Source of the DNA: Salinarimonas sp.
GTDB taxonomy: Bacteria; Pseudomonadota; Alphaproteobacteria; Rhizobiales; Beijerinckiaceae
DNA: 64,000 nucleotides
Direction of reading: 5' to 3'
Assembly (NCBI GenBank): GCA_020832565.1
Contig: JAFIEI010000001.1
Coordinates: 228,396-292,395, forward strand
Every line of letters starts with the position of its first letter. The first letter of the stretch is position 1. The position numbers and the translations under genes were made by a program. This document shows, in pieces, positions 1-7,842 of this stretch. Under the pieces are notes generated by a model that was not told the origin of the DNA, did no database searches, and was given only the letters and a program-made list of their open reading frames with translations.

Positions 1-1174
1 TCGTCATGTCCCATTCCCAGGTGCCGACATTGGTGCCTGCGATGATGTCTGCGAGGCGTTGCTCCTGGCGCTTGAGATCGGTGATATCCACGCGCATCCC
101 GACGCGGCCACCGTCACGGGTCTCTGTTTCGATGATACGCAGCCAGCGTCCGTCCCTGATCGGCTGCTCGACGAGCGAGCGGGGCAGGGCATGCGCGGCG
201 AGGCGCTCGGCCATCCATTCCTCTTCGCGCCCCTCGGCTTCCGGGAAATTGCCACGTTCCAGGGAAAGGCGCACAAGATCCTCGAAACAAACGCCGAGTT
301 TAACCGCATCTGCCATGTTCGGATAAAGTTGCCTGTGCTGCTCGTTGAACGCGACGATCCGGTCATTCTCGTCGAAGAGTACGAACCCGTCGGGGAGTGC
401 CTCGATGGCATTCTGCAGGCGCTCGCGAGCATCCCGCGCTTCTTCCCGGGCATTGTAGAGTTCGGTGATGTCCTGGAAAGTCCCGAATACGGACACGATC
501 CGCTCACCGTCTCGCTCCGCGCCGCCGGTTGCGCGCCCGTAGCGCTTGTCGCCGGATGCCGTAGAGAAGGCGAGGGTCATGTCGAAAGGTGTGCCGCGCT
601 TCACGAGTTCGACAATTGCCGCGCGCAGATCCAGGCCGGCTTCGGGATCGAACAGGGCAAGGGCCGTTTCGAAATCGAGCCGGAACGTGTCGGGATTGAG
701 CCCGAAGATCGCATAGGTATTCTGCGACCAGATCAGCTCTTTCGTCTGCGGGTCGAGCTCCCAGCTGCCGATGCCGGAAATCGCCTCGACCTGGGCCGAA
801 TGCGCGAGCCGCCGCTTCTCGGCAGTGATGTCGCGGATCGACGCATGAATGAGCCCGTCATCGCGCATCTCGGCATACCATTCGAACCAGCGATAGCTTC
901 CGCTGCGCGCACGGTAGCGATTGGTGAACCGCGCAACGGACTTGTCCGCGAAAAGCCGCGCCGCTGCCTCCCGGGTCGCAGCAATGTCGTCACTATGCAG
1001 GAACTCCGTGAAGCTGCGATCGACGAGTTCGTCGGCGCGCCAACCGAGCAAGCCCTCCCAATCCCCGCGCAACGACACGAAGCGGCCTTCGCAGGTCGCG
1101 GTACAGAGCAGGTCGAAAACGCCCTCGGTCGGATATCGTGGCTCCGGGCGTTGTATGTGGTTGCTATCGGCCAT
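1..1174 (-). CDS. Multi-PAS sensor protein, 3' end beyond the window
   Basis: About 391 codons are visible and the frame stays open to the window edge, so the output domain (kinase, cyclase or other) is not seen. The ATG at 1174 opens MADSNHIQRPEPRYPTEGVF. There is no signal peptide or membrane segment, so it is probably cytoplasmic. Residues about 17-127 form a first PAS with a PAC-like end (IRDITAEKRR). A second PAS follows at about 130-235 (GIGSWELDP, ending FQDITELYNAREEA). A third of the PAS_7 type starts near 245 (LPDGFVLFDENDRIVAFN) and ends VDITDLKRQEQ. A fourth begins at the edge (GTNVGTWEWDM). The start faces an AT-rich gap (1175-1395) shared with the divergent DUF1028 gene. A role in signal transduction is secure; what it controls is unknown. 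Confidence 0.8.
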   Translation of the reverse strand, partial: MADSNHIQRPEPRYPTEGVFDLLCTATCEGRFVSLRGDWEGLLGWRADELVDRSFTEFLHSDDIAATREAAARLFADKSVARFTNRYRARSGSYRWFEWYAEMRDDGLIHASIRDITAEKRRLAHSAQVEAISGIGSWELDPQTKELIWSQNTYAIFGLNPDTFRLDFETALALFDPEAGLDLRAAIVELVKRGTPFDMTLAFSTASGDKRYGRATGGAERDGERIVSVFGTFQDITELYNAREEARDARERLQNAIEALPDGFVLFDENDRIVAFNEQHRQLYPNMADAVKLGVCFEDLVRLSLERGNFPEAEGREEEWMAERLAAHALPRSLVEQPIRDGRWLRIIETETRDGGRVGMRVDITDLKRQEQRLADIIAGTNVGTWEWDMT

Positions 1175-1395
1175 CGGCTTTGAATATTTCTCGCGTTTGG
1201 TTCAAGAGCATCCGATTCGTCTGAAAAAGTCTTTAATCGAGACACATCCTTACCTGCTTTTTGTCTGAAATATGAAGTGATAATTGTATTACTGTCGATA
1301 AGGCAATCTTGTGGTGGGGCTTTTGTTGTTGCCTTGTGCCCGTGCATGGGCTCTCGTATGGGGCGAAGGCCCGCTACGGAGTATCGCTGCGCATC

Positions 1396-2070
1396 ATGAC
1401 ATTCTCCATCGTCGCCCGTTGTCCGCTGACCGGTCAATTCGGCATCGCCGCCGTCACCGCGCTTCCTGCCGTCGGCAAGCTGGTCACCCACGCTCATCCG
1501 GGGGCGGGCGCTGTGGCGACGCAGGCGCTTCTCAACCCCTATCTCGGGATCGACGGGGTGCGCATGTTGCGCGACGGCGCGGATGCGCAAACGGTGCGCG
1601 CGGCGTTGATCGCGAGCGATCCGTGTATCGAATCACGACAATTCGGTATCGTCGATGCGAATGGGCAGGCCGTGACGCATACCGGGTCGCAAAATCTGGA
1701 CTGGGCGGGCGCGGTGACGCGCCCCGGTTTCGCGGTCCAGGGGAACCGGCTGACGGGCGCCGATGTCGTTCACGCCATCGCTGATGCCTTCGCCCGCGAA
1801 CCCGGCGACCCGCTGCCGAAGCGACTGATCGAGGCGCTCGAGGCCGGTGCTGCCGCAGGCGGTGATCGCGACGGCGAACGCTCGGCGACGATCTATATCG
1901 TGGCGGACGAGGAATATCCGCTTTGGGATATCAGGGTCGATGAGCACCGCGAGCCCATCGCGGAGTTGCGCCGCCTGCATGACATCTTCGCGCGCGAACT
2001 GCTGCCGCATATCAGGCGCATGCCGAGCCGCAGCGATCCCGCCGGTTCGAGTGACGATTGCATCGTCTGA
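1396..2070 (+). CDS. DUF1028 family protein
   Basis: A 224-residue protein starting MTFSIVARC, which matches the conserved beginning of DUF1028 proteins (S-I-V-A-R followed by a G-[IV]-A-[VA] segment, here FGIAAVTALPAVG). The frame is open further upstream, but the ATG at 1396 matches the family start. The family is thought to have an Ntn-hydrolase-like fold and is often found with peptide or amidohydrolase genes. No substrate is established. Its 3' end converges on pxpA with a 29-base gap containing a GC-rich self-complementary stretch but no T-run. It could take part in the same amide or peptide catabolism as the neighbouring 5-oxoprolinase operon, but that is inference from position only. 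Confidence 0.8.
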   Translation: MTFSIVARCPLTGQFGIAAVTALPAVGKLVTHAHPGAGAVATQALLNPYLGIDGVRMLRDGADAQTVRAALIASDPCIESRQFGIVDANGQAVTHTGSQNLDWAGAVTRPGFAVQGNRLTGADVVHAIADAFAREPGDPLPKRLIEALEAGAAAGGDRDGERSATIYIVADEEYPLWDIRVDEHREPIAELRRLHDIFARELLPHIRRMPSRSDPAGSSDDCIV

Positions 2071-2099
2071 TGCCGCCCGGGGGCGCGCGCCCGGCTTGA

Positions 2100-2864
2100 T
2101 CAGGTGGCGATGAAGGGGCGTACCGCGATGCCCTTGGCGGTGAGCGTGTCGCGCACGGCGCGGGCCATGCCCACGGCTGCGGGATTGTCGCCATGCACGC
2201 AGATCGAATCGATCTGCGCCTTGATCCGACCCCCGGTCACCGTGGTGATCTCGCCATCCTCGATCATCCGCAGGACCCGCGCTGCGGCGAGGTCGGCATC
2301 GTGGATGACGGCACCCTCGACCTTGCGGCTGGTGAGGTTGCCGGAATCGTCGTAGGTGCGATCGGCGAAGACCTCGCGGGCCATGGGCAGGCCGAGTTTC
2401 TCGGCGGCACGCTCCGTCGCCTGGGTGGGCATCACCATGTAGACGAGAGTGGGGTCGACACCCTTGATGGCGCGACCGATCGCCATGGCGATATCGTCAT
2501 CGGCCTGGGAGAGGTTGCCGAGCGCGCCGTGCGGCTTGACGTGGGTGACCGTATGGCCGGCGAGCTTCGCGCAGGCCTGCAGCGCGCCGATCTGATAGGC
2601 CATCTGCTTTTCAAGATCATCCATGGAATGACCGGAAATCACCCGGCGCCCGAAGCCCCAAAGATCGTTGAAGCCGGGATGCGCGCCGATGGCGACGCCC
2701 TTCTCCTTCGCGAGGGCCGCCGTGCGGTGCATGATTCCGGGATCGCCGGCATGCCAGCCGCAGGCGACGTTGGCGGAGGTGACGATGTCGAGCATGGCCT
2801 CGTCGTCGCCCATCTTCCAGGCGCCGAAGCCCTCGCCCATGTCGCAGTTGAGATCGACGCGCAT
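2100..2864 (-). CDS. pxpA: 5-oxoprolinase subunit A (LamB/YcsF family)
   Basis: A 254-residue LamB/YcsF protein and the last gene of pxpBCA. The PxpABC complex opens 5-oxoproline (pyroglutamate) to glutamate using ATP in the cytoplasm, recycling a damage product of glutamine. Family motifs are clear: VDLNCDMGEGFG at the start, ANVACGWHAGDP, GAHPGF(N)D, and VKPHGALGN. Length is typical. The ATG at 2864 overlaps the pxpC stop (TGATG), with AGGAGGAG just upstream. A GTG one codon earlier is also possible. The tight overlap indicates translational coupling with pxpC. Confidence 0.95.
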   Translation of the reverse strand: MRVDLNCDMGEGFGAWKMGDDEAMLDIVTSANVACGWHAGDPGIMHRTAALAKEKGVAIGAHPGFNDLWGFGRRVISGHSMDDLEKQMAYQIGALQACAKLAGHTVTHVKPHGALGNLSQADDDIAMAIGRAIKGVDPTLVYMVMPTQATERAAEKLGLPMAREVFADRTYDDSGNLTSRKVEGAVIHDADLAAARVLRMIEDGEITTVTGGRIKAQIDSICVHGDNPAAVGMARAVRDTLTAKGIAVRPFIAT

Positions 2865-3901
2865 CACGCATTCTCCTCCTGGAAAAAATCAGCCCGGGCA
2901 TCGACCATGCCACCGACGAGATTGAGGGCCAACAGCCTCTCGCTGGTCAGGTCCATCGAACCGGCAGGGATCAGCCGGCCGCGCAGATCGGCGCGCAGGC
3001 GGGCGGCTTCCCGTGCGGCTGTGACTGCTTCCTCACGCGTGACCCCCTGGAAGCGAACGCTGTCGCCGGGGCGCAGTTGCGCGAAACGGGGCAGATCGGC
3101 GCTGATGATGGTGGCGATCTTGGGATAGCCGCCCGTGGTCTGGCGATCAGCCATGAGCACGATCGGTTCGCCCGATCCGGGGACCTGGATCGCCCCGGTG
3201 ACGATCCCGTCGGAGATGATGTTGAAGCCGTCGGAATGCGCGATCACGGGACCATTCAGGCGATAGCCCATACGGTCTGCCTGGCGTGACAGGGTGTAAC
3301 TGCTGTCGAAGAAGGTCGCGAGGCCGGCTTCGCTAAAATGGTCGTCCTGCGGGCCGCGCAGGACGCGGATCGGGCCGCGCGCGGGCTCGAAGGTGTCGGG
3401 CAGGGTGAGATCATCGCCGTCGGGGGCCGCCTTGCGCAATGGCAGAATGTCACCCGCCTGCAGCGCTTTTCCGTCGAGCCCGCCGATCGCAGCGCGGCGA
3501 TGCAGCGAGCGGCTGCCGAGCATCGGCGCGACGTCGAGCCCGCCGGCAATGCCGAGCATCGCATACATGCCGTTGCGGGCGGGGCCGATGCTGAATGCAT
3601 CTCCGGCGCGTAATGTCACACTCGTCTGCGCGGCGACAGGTTCGCCATCCACGCTGAGCGGCGCATCGGCACCTGCGAGCGCGATGCGAACGACACCTTC
3701 CTTCACGCGAAACCGCCCGCCGAGACCTGCGAATTCGATGGCGGCTTCGTCAGGATCGTTACCCACGAGCAGATTGGCGAGCGTGAGCGCGTCACGGTCC
3801 ATCGCGCCTGCGGGGCCGACGCCGTAGCGTTGCAATCCGTATCGCCCGGCATCCTGGATCGTGGTGGCGGGCCCGCAATCGACGACTTCGATCTCAGCCA
3901 T
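2864..3901 (-). CDS. pxpC: 5-oxoprolinase subunit C (biotin-dependent carboxyltransferase family)
   Basis: A 345-residue protein of the AHS2/KipA carboxyltransferase family, middle gene of pxpBCA. PxpC works with PxpB and PxpA in ATP-dependent hydrolysis of 5-oxoproline. Diagnostic stretches are GPATTIQDAGRYGLQRYGV near the N-terminus, PAGAMDRDALTLANLLVGN, and LMADRQTTGGYPKIATI toward the C-terminus. The frame is open upstream, but MAEIEVVDCG at 3901 is the family-like start. It overlaps the 3' end of pxpB by eight bases, consistent with one transcript. Confidence 0.94.
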   Translation of the reverse strand: MAEIEVVDCGPATTIQDAGRYGLQRYGVGPAGAMDRDALTLANLLVGNDPDEAAIEFAGLGGRFRVKEGVVRIALAGADAPLSVDGEPVAAQTSVTLRAGDAFSIGPARNGMYAMLGIAGGLDVAPMLGSRSLHRRAAIGGLDGKALQAGDILPLRKAAPDGDDLTLPDTFEPARGPIRVLRGPQDDHFSEAGLATFFDSSYTLSRQADRMGYRLNGPVIAHSDGFNIISDGIVTGAIQVPGSGEPIVLMADRQTTGGYPKIATIISADLPRFAQLRPGDSVRFQGVTREEAVTAAREAARLRADLRGRLIPAGSMDLTSERLLALNLVGGMVDARADFFQEENA

Positions 3902-4634
3902 GGGTGTCCTCGCGCGCAATCTCTTCGGCAATCCATTCACCTGCAGCCGCCGCTTCGTCGAGTGCCGCCCAGGCATCCTCGGCAATCGCCTCGAAGACGA
4001 CTTCGTCGCCGGCATCAATCAGAAAGGCGGGTTCGCGCGCGGGCATGAAGTTGCGCAGGGGCGTGCGCCCGATCAGGTTCCAGCCCGAAGGCGCTTCGAT
4101 CGAGGCGATATTGGCCTGATCACCCCCGATCGCGATCGTTCCCGCCGGCGTGACCTCGCGCGGATCGGTGCGGCGCGGCGTGGCGAGGGAGGGATCGAGC
4201 CCGGCGAGATAACAGAAGCCGGGGGTGAAGCCGAGCATCGCCACGGTATAGACACCCGCCGAGTGCCGCGTGACCACCTCGTCCGGGGTGAGCCCGTGCG
4301 CCTTCGCCAGATCTTCCAGATCCACCCCGTACTCACCGCCATAGACGACGGGGACACGCCAGCGACGCGGGGTCTTCGTGCTCGTTTCCAGATCGCCGAG
4401 CAGATCACGAACGGCGCGCTCGATTTCCTCGTGATCGGTGATGAGTGGATCGAAATGAACCAGCAGGGCGCGGTAGGTGGGGACCGTTTCCAGCAACCCT
4501 TCCGGCGGTGCGGCAGTGAGCGCGGCGTCGAGATCGAGGGCGAGCGCATTGAGGCGCGGATCGACCACGCGGCCGAACTCGACGCTCAGGGCGGCATCCC
4601 CGCAGGGCAGAAAGGCCGGATCGGTGACTGTCAC
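3894..4634 (-). CDS. pxpB: 5-oxoprolinase subunit B (allophanate hydrolase subunit 1 family)
   Basis: A 246-residue AHS1/KipI-family protein, first gene of pxpBCA. Typical segments are FLPCGDAALSVEFG at the start, VPVVYGGEYGVDLEDLA, GFTPGFCYLAGL, and GWNLIGRTPL near the end. It starts with GTG, supported by GGGAGG about six bases upstream. The likely promoter region upstream (4635-4744) contains a long imperfect inverted repeat, listed separately. Since the subunits can resemble allophanate hydrolase parts, the name rests on all three subunit genes lying together in the order B-C-A. Confidence 0.94.
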   Translation of the reverse strand: MTVTDPAFLPCGDAALSVEFGRVVDPRLNALALDLDAALTAAPPEGLLETVPTYRALLVHFDPLITDHEEIERAVRDLLGDLETSTKTPRRWRVPVVYGGEYGVDLEDLAKAHGLTPDEVVTRHSAGVYTVAMLGFTPGFCYLAGLDPSLATPRRTDPREVTPAGTIAIGGDQANIASIEAPSGWNLIGRTPLRNFMPAREPAFLIDAGDEVVFEAIAEDAWAALDEAAAAGEWIAEEIAREDTHG

Positions 4635-4660
4635 GCGTTCCTCCCGCAGAGATAACTCAG

Positions 4661-4699
4661 TATCGATTATGCTGACATTTTATCAGCAAATTGTCGATA
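4661..4699. promoter_or_regulatory. Long imperfect inverted repeat upstream of pxpB
   Basis: The outer arms TATCGA and TCGATA enclose inner arms TGCTGA and TCAGCA, with inner loop CATTTTA. The gaps between outer and inner arms are TTA on one side and AATTG on the other. Twelve of the arm positions pair. The element is AT-rich in a GC-rich context and lies 27-65 bases upstream of the pxpB start. It has no T-run, so a transcription-factor operator (for example a GntR- or LysR-type regulator of 5-oxoproline use) is more likely than an intrinsic terminator for the monooxygenase gene behind it. The regulator is not identified. Confidence 0.5.
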
Positions 4700-4744
4700 A
4701 GCAAGCGGTCGAATTGCAGGTCCTCCCCGCCTCCGCTCGGCAGT

Positions 4745-5926
4745 TCAGGGTGCCCAAGCGTAGATCCATGCATAACGCTCAGCCATCCCCTCCGGCCCGA
4801 GCCGCCGCATGACGAGATTGCGACCGAGGCTGGTGAGCAGCCCGGCATGATAGATGCGCCCGTTGCGCCGCGCGGTTTCCTGAATATGCCGAACTCTCTG
4901 GATGCGCAACTTAGCATAGCGTTTCAGGGCTTCAACCGGCTGGGCGGGCGTTTCATGCAGTGCCCGCATCAGTATGTGGGCATCTTCGATCGCCATCGCC
5001 GCGCCCTGCGCCATGAAGGGCAGCACCGGATGTGCCGCGTCGCCCAGCAGCGCCACGCGCTCGCGCGCCATTTGTCCGGCCGGCAGATCATGCAGGGACC
5101 AGAGCAGCCATTCCGCGGGCGTTGCGAGAAGGTGCTTGAGCGGTGGCGCTGCTGCAGAAAACGCACCGAGCAATTCCGCGCGTTCACCCGGTTCCGACCA
5201 GCCGACCGCTGCCTTCGGTTGGCGCCTGATCGCGACGATGTTGAGTTTGCGCCCGGCACTGACCGGGTAGTGCACGATATGTCCCTGCGGCCCGAGCCAG
5301 AGCCCGGTTTCCTCGCCGGCGAGTTCTGCCGGTGCATCCTTGCGTGCGATGGTGGCGCGCCAGGCGACATAGCCCTGATATGCGGGAACGCGCGTATCTC
5401 CGATCAGCGGCCTTGTCTTCGACCAGCCCCCGTCCGCACCGATGACGAGTGCGCTCGCCGTCTCTTCGCGTCGCTCGCCCGATCTACCGAAGGCGAGCGC
5501 CACATGGCCGTCATGCTGGTCGAGATGCTCGAGCGTACGCCCCATCAGCAGGCGGATATTCGGCTGGGCGCGCACGGCGTCCAGCAGGATGGTCTGCAGG
5601 TCGGCGCGGTGGATGACGAGATTGGGCGCACCGAAGCGCTCGCGCATGAAGGCGCCCTGCGCGACTTCGCCGATCTCGCGCCCGGACCGCACCGAACGCA
5701 CCACGACACGCTGTGGCTCGCAGGCCTGCCGGGCGAGCGCCTGGCCGAGGCCGAATTCGCCGAGGATGCGTGTCGCGTTCGGTGAAAGCTGCAGGCCCGC
5801 GCCGACTTCGGTAAAGCCGGTGCGGCGCTCGACCAGGGTTACCCGGCGCCCGATTCGCGACAGCGCGAGCGCAGCGGTGAGGCCGCCGATGCCGGCGCCG
5901 ATCACCGTGACGTCATGCAGGGACAT
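4745..5926 (-). CDS. FAD-dependent monooxygenase (group A, salicylate hydroxylase-like)
   Basis: A 393-residue NAD(P)H-dependent aromatic-hydroxylase-like flavoprotein. It has the N-terminal FAD motif VIGAGIGGLTAALALSRIG (residues about 8-26), an acidic end to the second strand (LVER), the DG motif LVIGADGGWSKTR, and the FAD ribityl motif LLGDAAHPVLPFMAQGA. The segment GAGLQLSPNATRIL is typical of the salicylate 1-monooxygenase / 3-hydroxybenzoate 6-hydroxylase subgroup. Substrate cannot be deduced. It is followed by a 15-base gap and a small zinc-finger protein on the same strand. It is not closely similar to the flavin monooxygenase of the 55-63 kb operon. Confidence 0.88.
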   Translation of the reverse strand: MSLHDVTVIGAGIGGLTAALALSRIGRRVTLVERRTGFTEVGAGLQLSPNATRILGEFGLGQALARQACEPQRVVVRSVRSGREIGEVAQGAFMRERFGAPNLVIHRADLQTILLDAVRAQPNIRLLMGRTLEHLDQHDGHVALAFGRSGERREETASALVIGADGGWSKTRPLIGDTRVPAYQGYVAWRATIARKDAPAELAGEETGLWLGPQGHIVHYPVSAGRKLNIVAIRRQPKAAVGWSEPGERAELLGAFSAAAPPLKHLLATPAEWLLWSLHDLPAGQMARERVALLGDAAHPVLPFMAQGAAMAIEDAHILMRALHETPAQPVEALKRYAKLRIQRVRHIQETARRNGRIYHAGLLTSLGRNLVMRRLGPEGMAERYAWIYAWAP

Positions 5927-5941
5927 GGTTCAGGCCATGGT

Positions 5942-6220
5942 TCAGCGCGAACCGCCCGCGAGCAGCTTCTCGGGCGTGGTGACGCTGCCGTCCCACAGGC
6001 ATTCGGCAGGCTCGACCTTGCCCGGGCCGAGTTCCGGCTTGTAGCGGTAGAGTGTCGAGCAATACGGGCAGATCGCCTCGTCGGCGCCGCCCATATCGAT
6101 GAATTCATGCGGGTGATCGAAGGGCGGCTTCGCCCCGATGCACATGAATTCCTTCGAGCCCGTATAGATCACGCGCAGCCCGTTCTCGTTATGGAAATGG
6201 GGGGTGCCGGTTTCAGCCAT
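5942..6220 (-). CDS. Small zinc-finger domain protein (NDUFS6/zf-CHCC type)
   Basis: A 92-residue protein with likely zinc ligands Cys27, His36 and/or His38, Cys51 and Cys54 in the pattern CIGAKPPFDHPHEF then CPYC. This is the zf-CHCC arrangement found in the mitochondrial complex I accessory subunit NDUFS6 and in small alphaproteobacterial proteins. It has no signal peptide or membrane segment. A role near respiratory complex I has been suggested for the family but nothing in the window shows it, and no nuo genes are nearby. Confidence 0.85.
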   Translation of the reverse strand: MAETGTPHFHNENGLRVIYTGSKEFMCIGAKPPFDHPHEFIDMGGADEAICPYCSTLYRYKPELGPGKVEPAECLWDGSVTTPEKLLAGGSR

Positions 6221-6320
6221 GTGTCGCTCGTCCGATTATGCCGTGATGCGGGGATCAATTGCGGCGCACCATAATGCGCAGGAAGCCGGGCGGCTAGTGC
6301 GATCATGCGGAAAACTCCGC

Positions 6321-7385
6321 TTACAGCAACAGCGCGATCAACGCCCCCGCGACGACGAGGATCACGATCGTGGTCGCGACGATGCTCAGCGCGTGCCGCC
6401 AGCCGAGCGCCGCGATTGCCCGTACGGAGGTGCCCAGCCCCAGGGCCGCGATGGCGATCAGGAGCCCCCATTGCGAGACCGCGACGAGGAATGTGCGCAC
6501 GGGTTCGTAGAAAGGCGCGAGGGCGGGCTGGGTCAACGCGATGGAATTGACCACGCACAGGATGAGGAAGACGATGGCGAAAACGGGCACCGGCACTTTC
6601 GGCGAAGGCGCACCCGCAACGCGCGCCTCGCTGCGTGCGGCGAAATACCAGCCGATGACGAGAACCACCGGGAGCAGCAGAAATACCCGGAACAGCTTGA
6701 CGATCACCGCCGTATCGCCGGTCTCCGGCGAGATCGCGTAGCCGGCACCTACCACCTGCGCGACATCGTGAATGGTCGCCCCTATGAGAATTCCGAGATT
6801 GCGCTCGTCGAGACCGATCACGGCGCCGAGCACGGGATAGATCACCATGGCCAGTGTCGAGAGCGCATTCACCGCCACGACCACGAAGGCGATATCGGCC
6901 TCCTTGCCCTTGTATTGCGGCACGACGGTCGCCGTGGCCAGCGTGGCGGACGCGCCGCAGACGGCTGTCGCCGCGCCCGCGAGCGCACCATAGCCGGTCT
7001 CCTGGCGCATCAGCCGCGCCATGGCGAAGCCGGAGATCACCGTCACCACCATGGCGAAGATGACGATGAGTGCCGTCGTCAACCCCAGCGCGACGATATC
7101 GCCGAGCGCGATGCGCAGGCCGAGCAGCGCCACGGCGATACGCAGCAGACGCTTCACGGCAAGGCCCATCCCCGGCTCGAAGAGCGGGCGCGCGGCGAGC
7201 GGGTTGAGCGCGACGCCGATCAGCAGCGCGATGACCATCGCCGGCAGCGGCAGGAGATCCGGCATGCGCGGCGCCAGCAACATCGCTGCGATCGCGACGA
7301 CGAGGGAGAGGGCCAGTCCGGGCCAATGGGTCTGAATGAACGCGCGGGCGTCGCTTTGCGGCATGCGCCTAGACAACTGGAACAT
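6321..7385 (-). CDS. YeiH family (UPF0324) membrane transporter
   Basis: A 354-residue polytopic inner-membrane protein with about ten hydrophobic segments. Family signatures are PAMVIALLIGVALNP, RIAVALLGLRIALGDI, and CGASATLATATVVP. A NIGATIHDVAQVVGAG-like segment (here LGILIGATIHDVAQVVGAG) is also present. YeiH proteins are annotated as putative sulfate or sulfonate exporters, but the substrate is not well established. There is no adjacent LysR regulator, although yeiH often has one. The gene stands alone, with 92 bases separating it from dgkA on the same strand. Confidence 0.88.
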   Translation of the reverse strand: MFQLSRRMPQSDARAFIQTHWPGLALSLVVAIAAMLLAPRMPDLLPLPAMVIALLIGVALNPLAARPLFEPGMGLAVKRLLRIAVALLGLRIALGDIVALGLTTALIVIFAMVVTVISGFAMARLMRQETGYGALAGAATAVCGASATLATATVVPQYKGKEADIAFVVVAVNALSTLAMVIYPVLGAVIGLDERNLGILIGATIHDVAQVVGAGYAISPETGDTAVIVKLFRVFLLLPVVLVIGWYFAARSEARVAGAPSPKVPVPVFAIVFLILCVVNSIALTQPALAPFYEPVRTFLVAVSQWGLLIAIAALGLGTSVRAIAALGWRHALSIVATTIVILVVAGALIALLL

Positions 7386-7477
7386 GACGATGCGTCAACA
7401 ATCGCGGTGCGGCAGCTGCGCCCAGATGCATTGTGCGTCACACCACGACGGTGCGAACGCGGTCTGTCCGAACGCAC

Positions 7478-7834
7478 TCACGGCAGGAATCCGAGCCGCT
7501 CCGCCAGCGCGGTCAGCCAGACGATGCCGGCGAGAACGATGGCGAGGAAAACCGCAGCCGATGCCGAATCCTTCACGGCGCCGATGCGCGGGTGAAAATC
7601 CGGCGTGACGTGATCGGCAAGACGCTCGATCGCGGTGTTGAGCAGCTCCGTCACCATAACCAGCACAAGCGTGCCGATCATCGCCACGTACCAGGCGGCG
7701 TTGGGTGCGATGAAGAAGCCGAGGATCAGGCACAGCAGCAGGATAATCGCTTCCTGGCGAAAGGATTCCTCGCTGCGCAGATTGAAGCGCAATCCGGCGA
7801 GGGAGGAAATCGCGGCGCGCTTCAGGCGATTCAT
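7478..7834 (-). CDS. dgkA: Diacylglycerol kinase
   Basis: A 118-residue trimeric-type integral membrane kinase. It phosphorylates diacylglycerol to phosphatidic acid at the inner membrane and recycles lipid released by periplasmic glycan synthesis. The hallmark is ELLNTAIERLAD (residues about 63-74), preceded by EESFRQEA. Three membrane segments fit the usual topology and length. The start is the ATG at 7834. The oxidoreductase upstream ends eight bases before, so the two may be cotranscribed. Confidence 0.95.
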   Translation of the reverse strand: MNRLKRAAISSLAGLRFNLRSEESFRQEAIILLLCLILGFFIAPNAAWYVAMIGTLVLVMVTELLNTAIERLADHVTPDFHPRIGAVKDSASAAVFLAIVLAGIVWLTALAERLGFLP

Positions 7835-7842
7835 GGGATGCC

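Noticed and set aside
2071..2096. GC-rich self-complementary stretch between DUF1028 and pxpA genes
   Set aside because: It could fold but has no T-run on either strand, so I do not call it a terminator.
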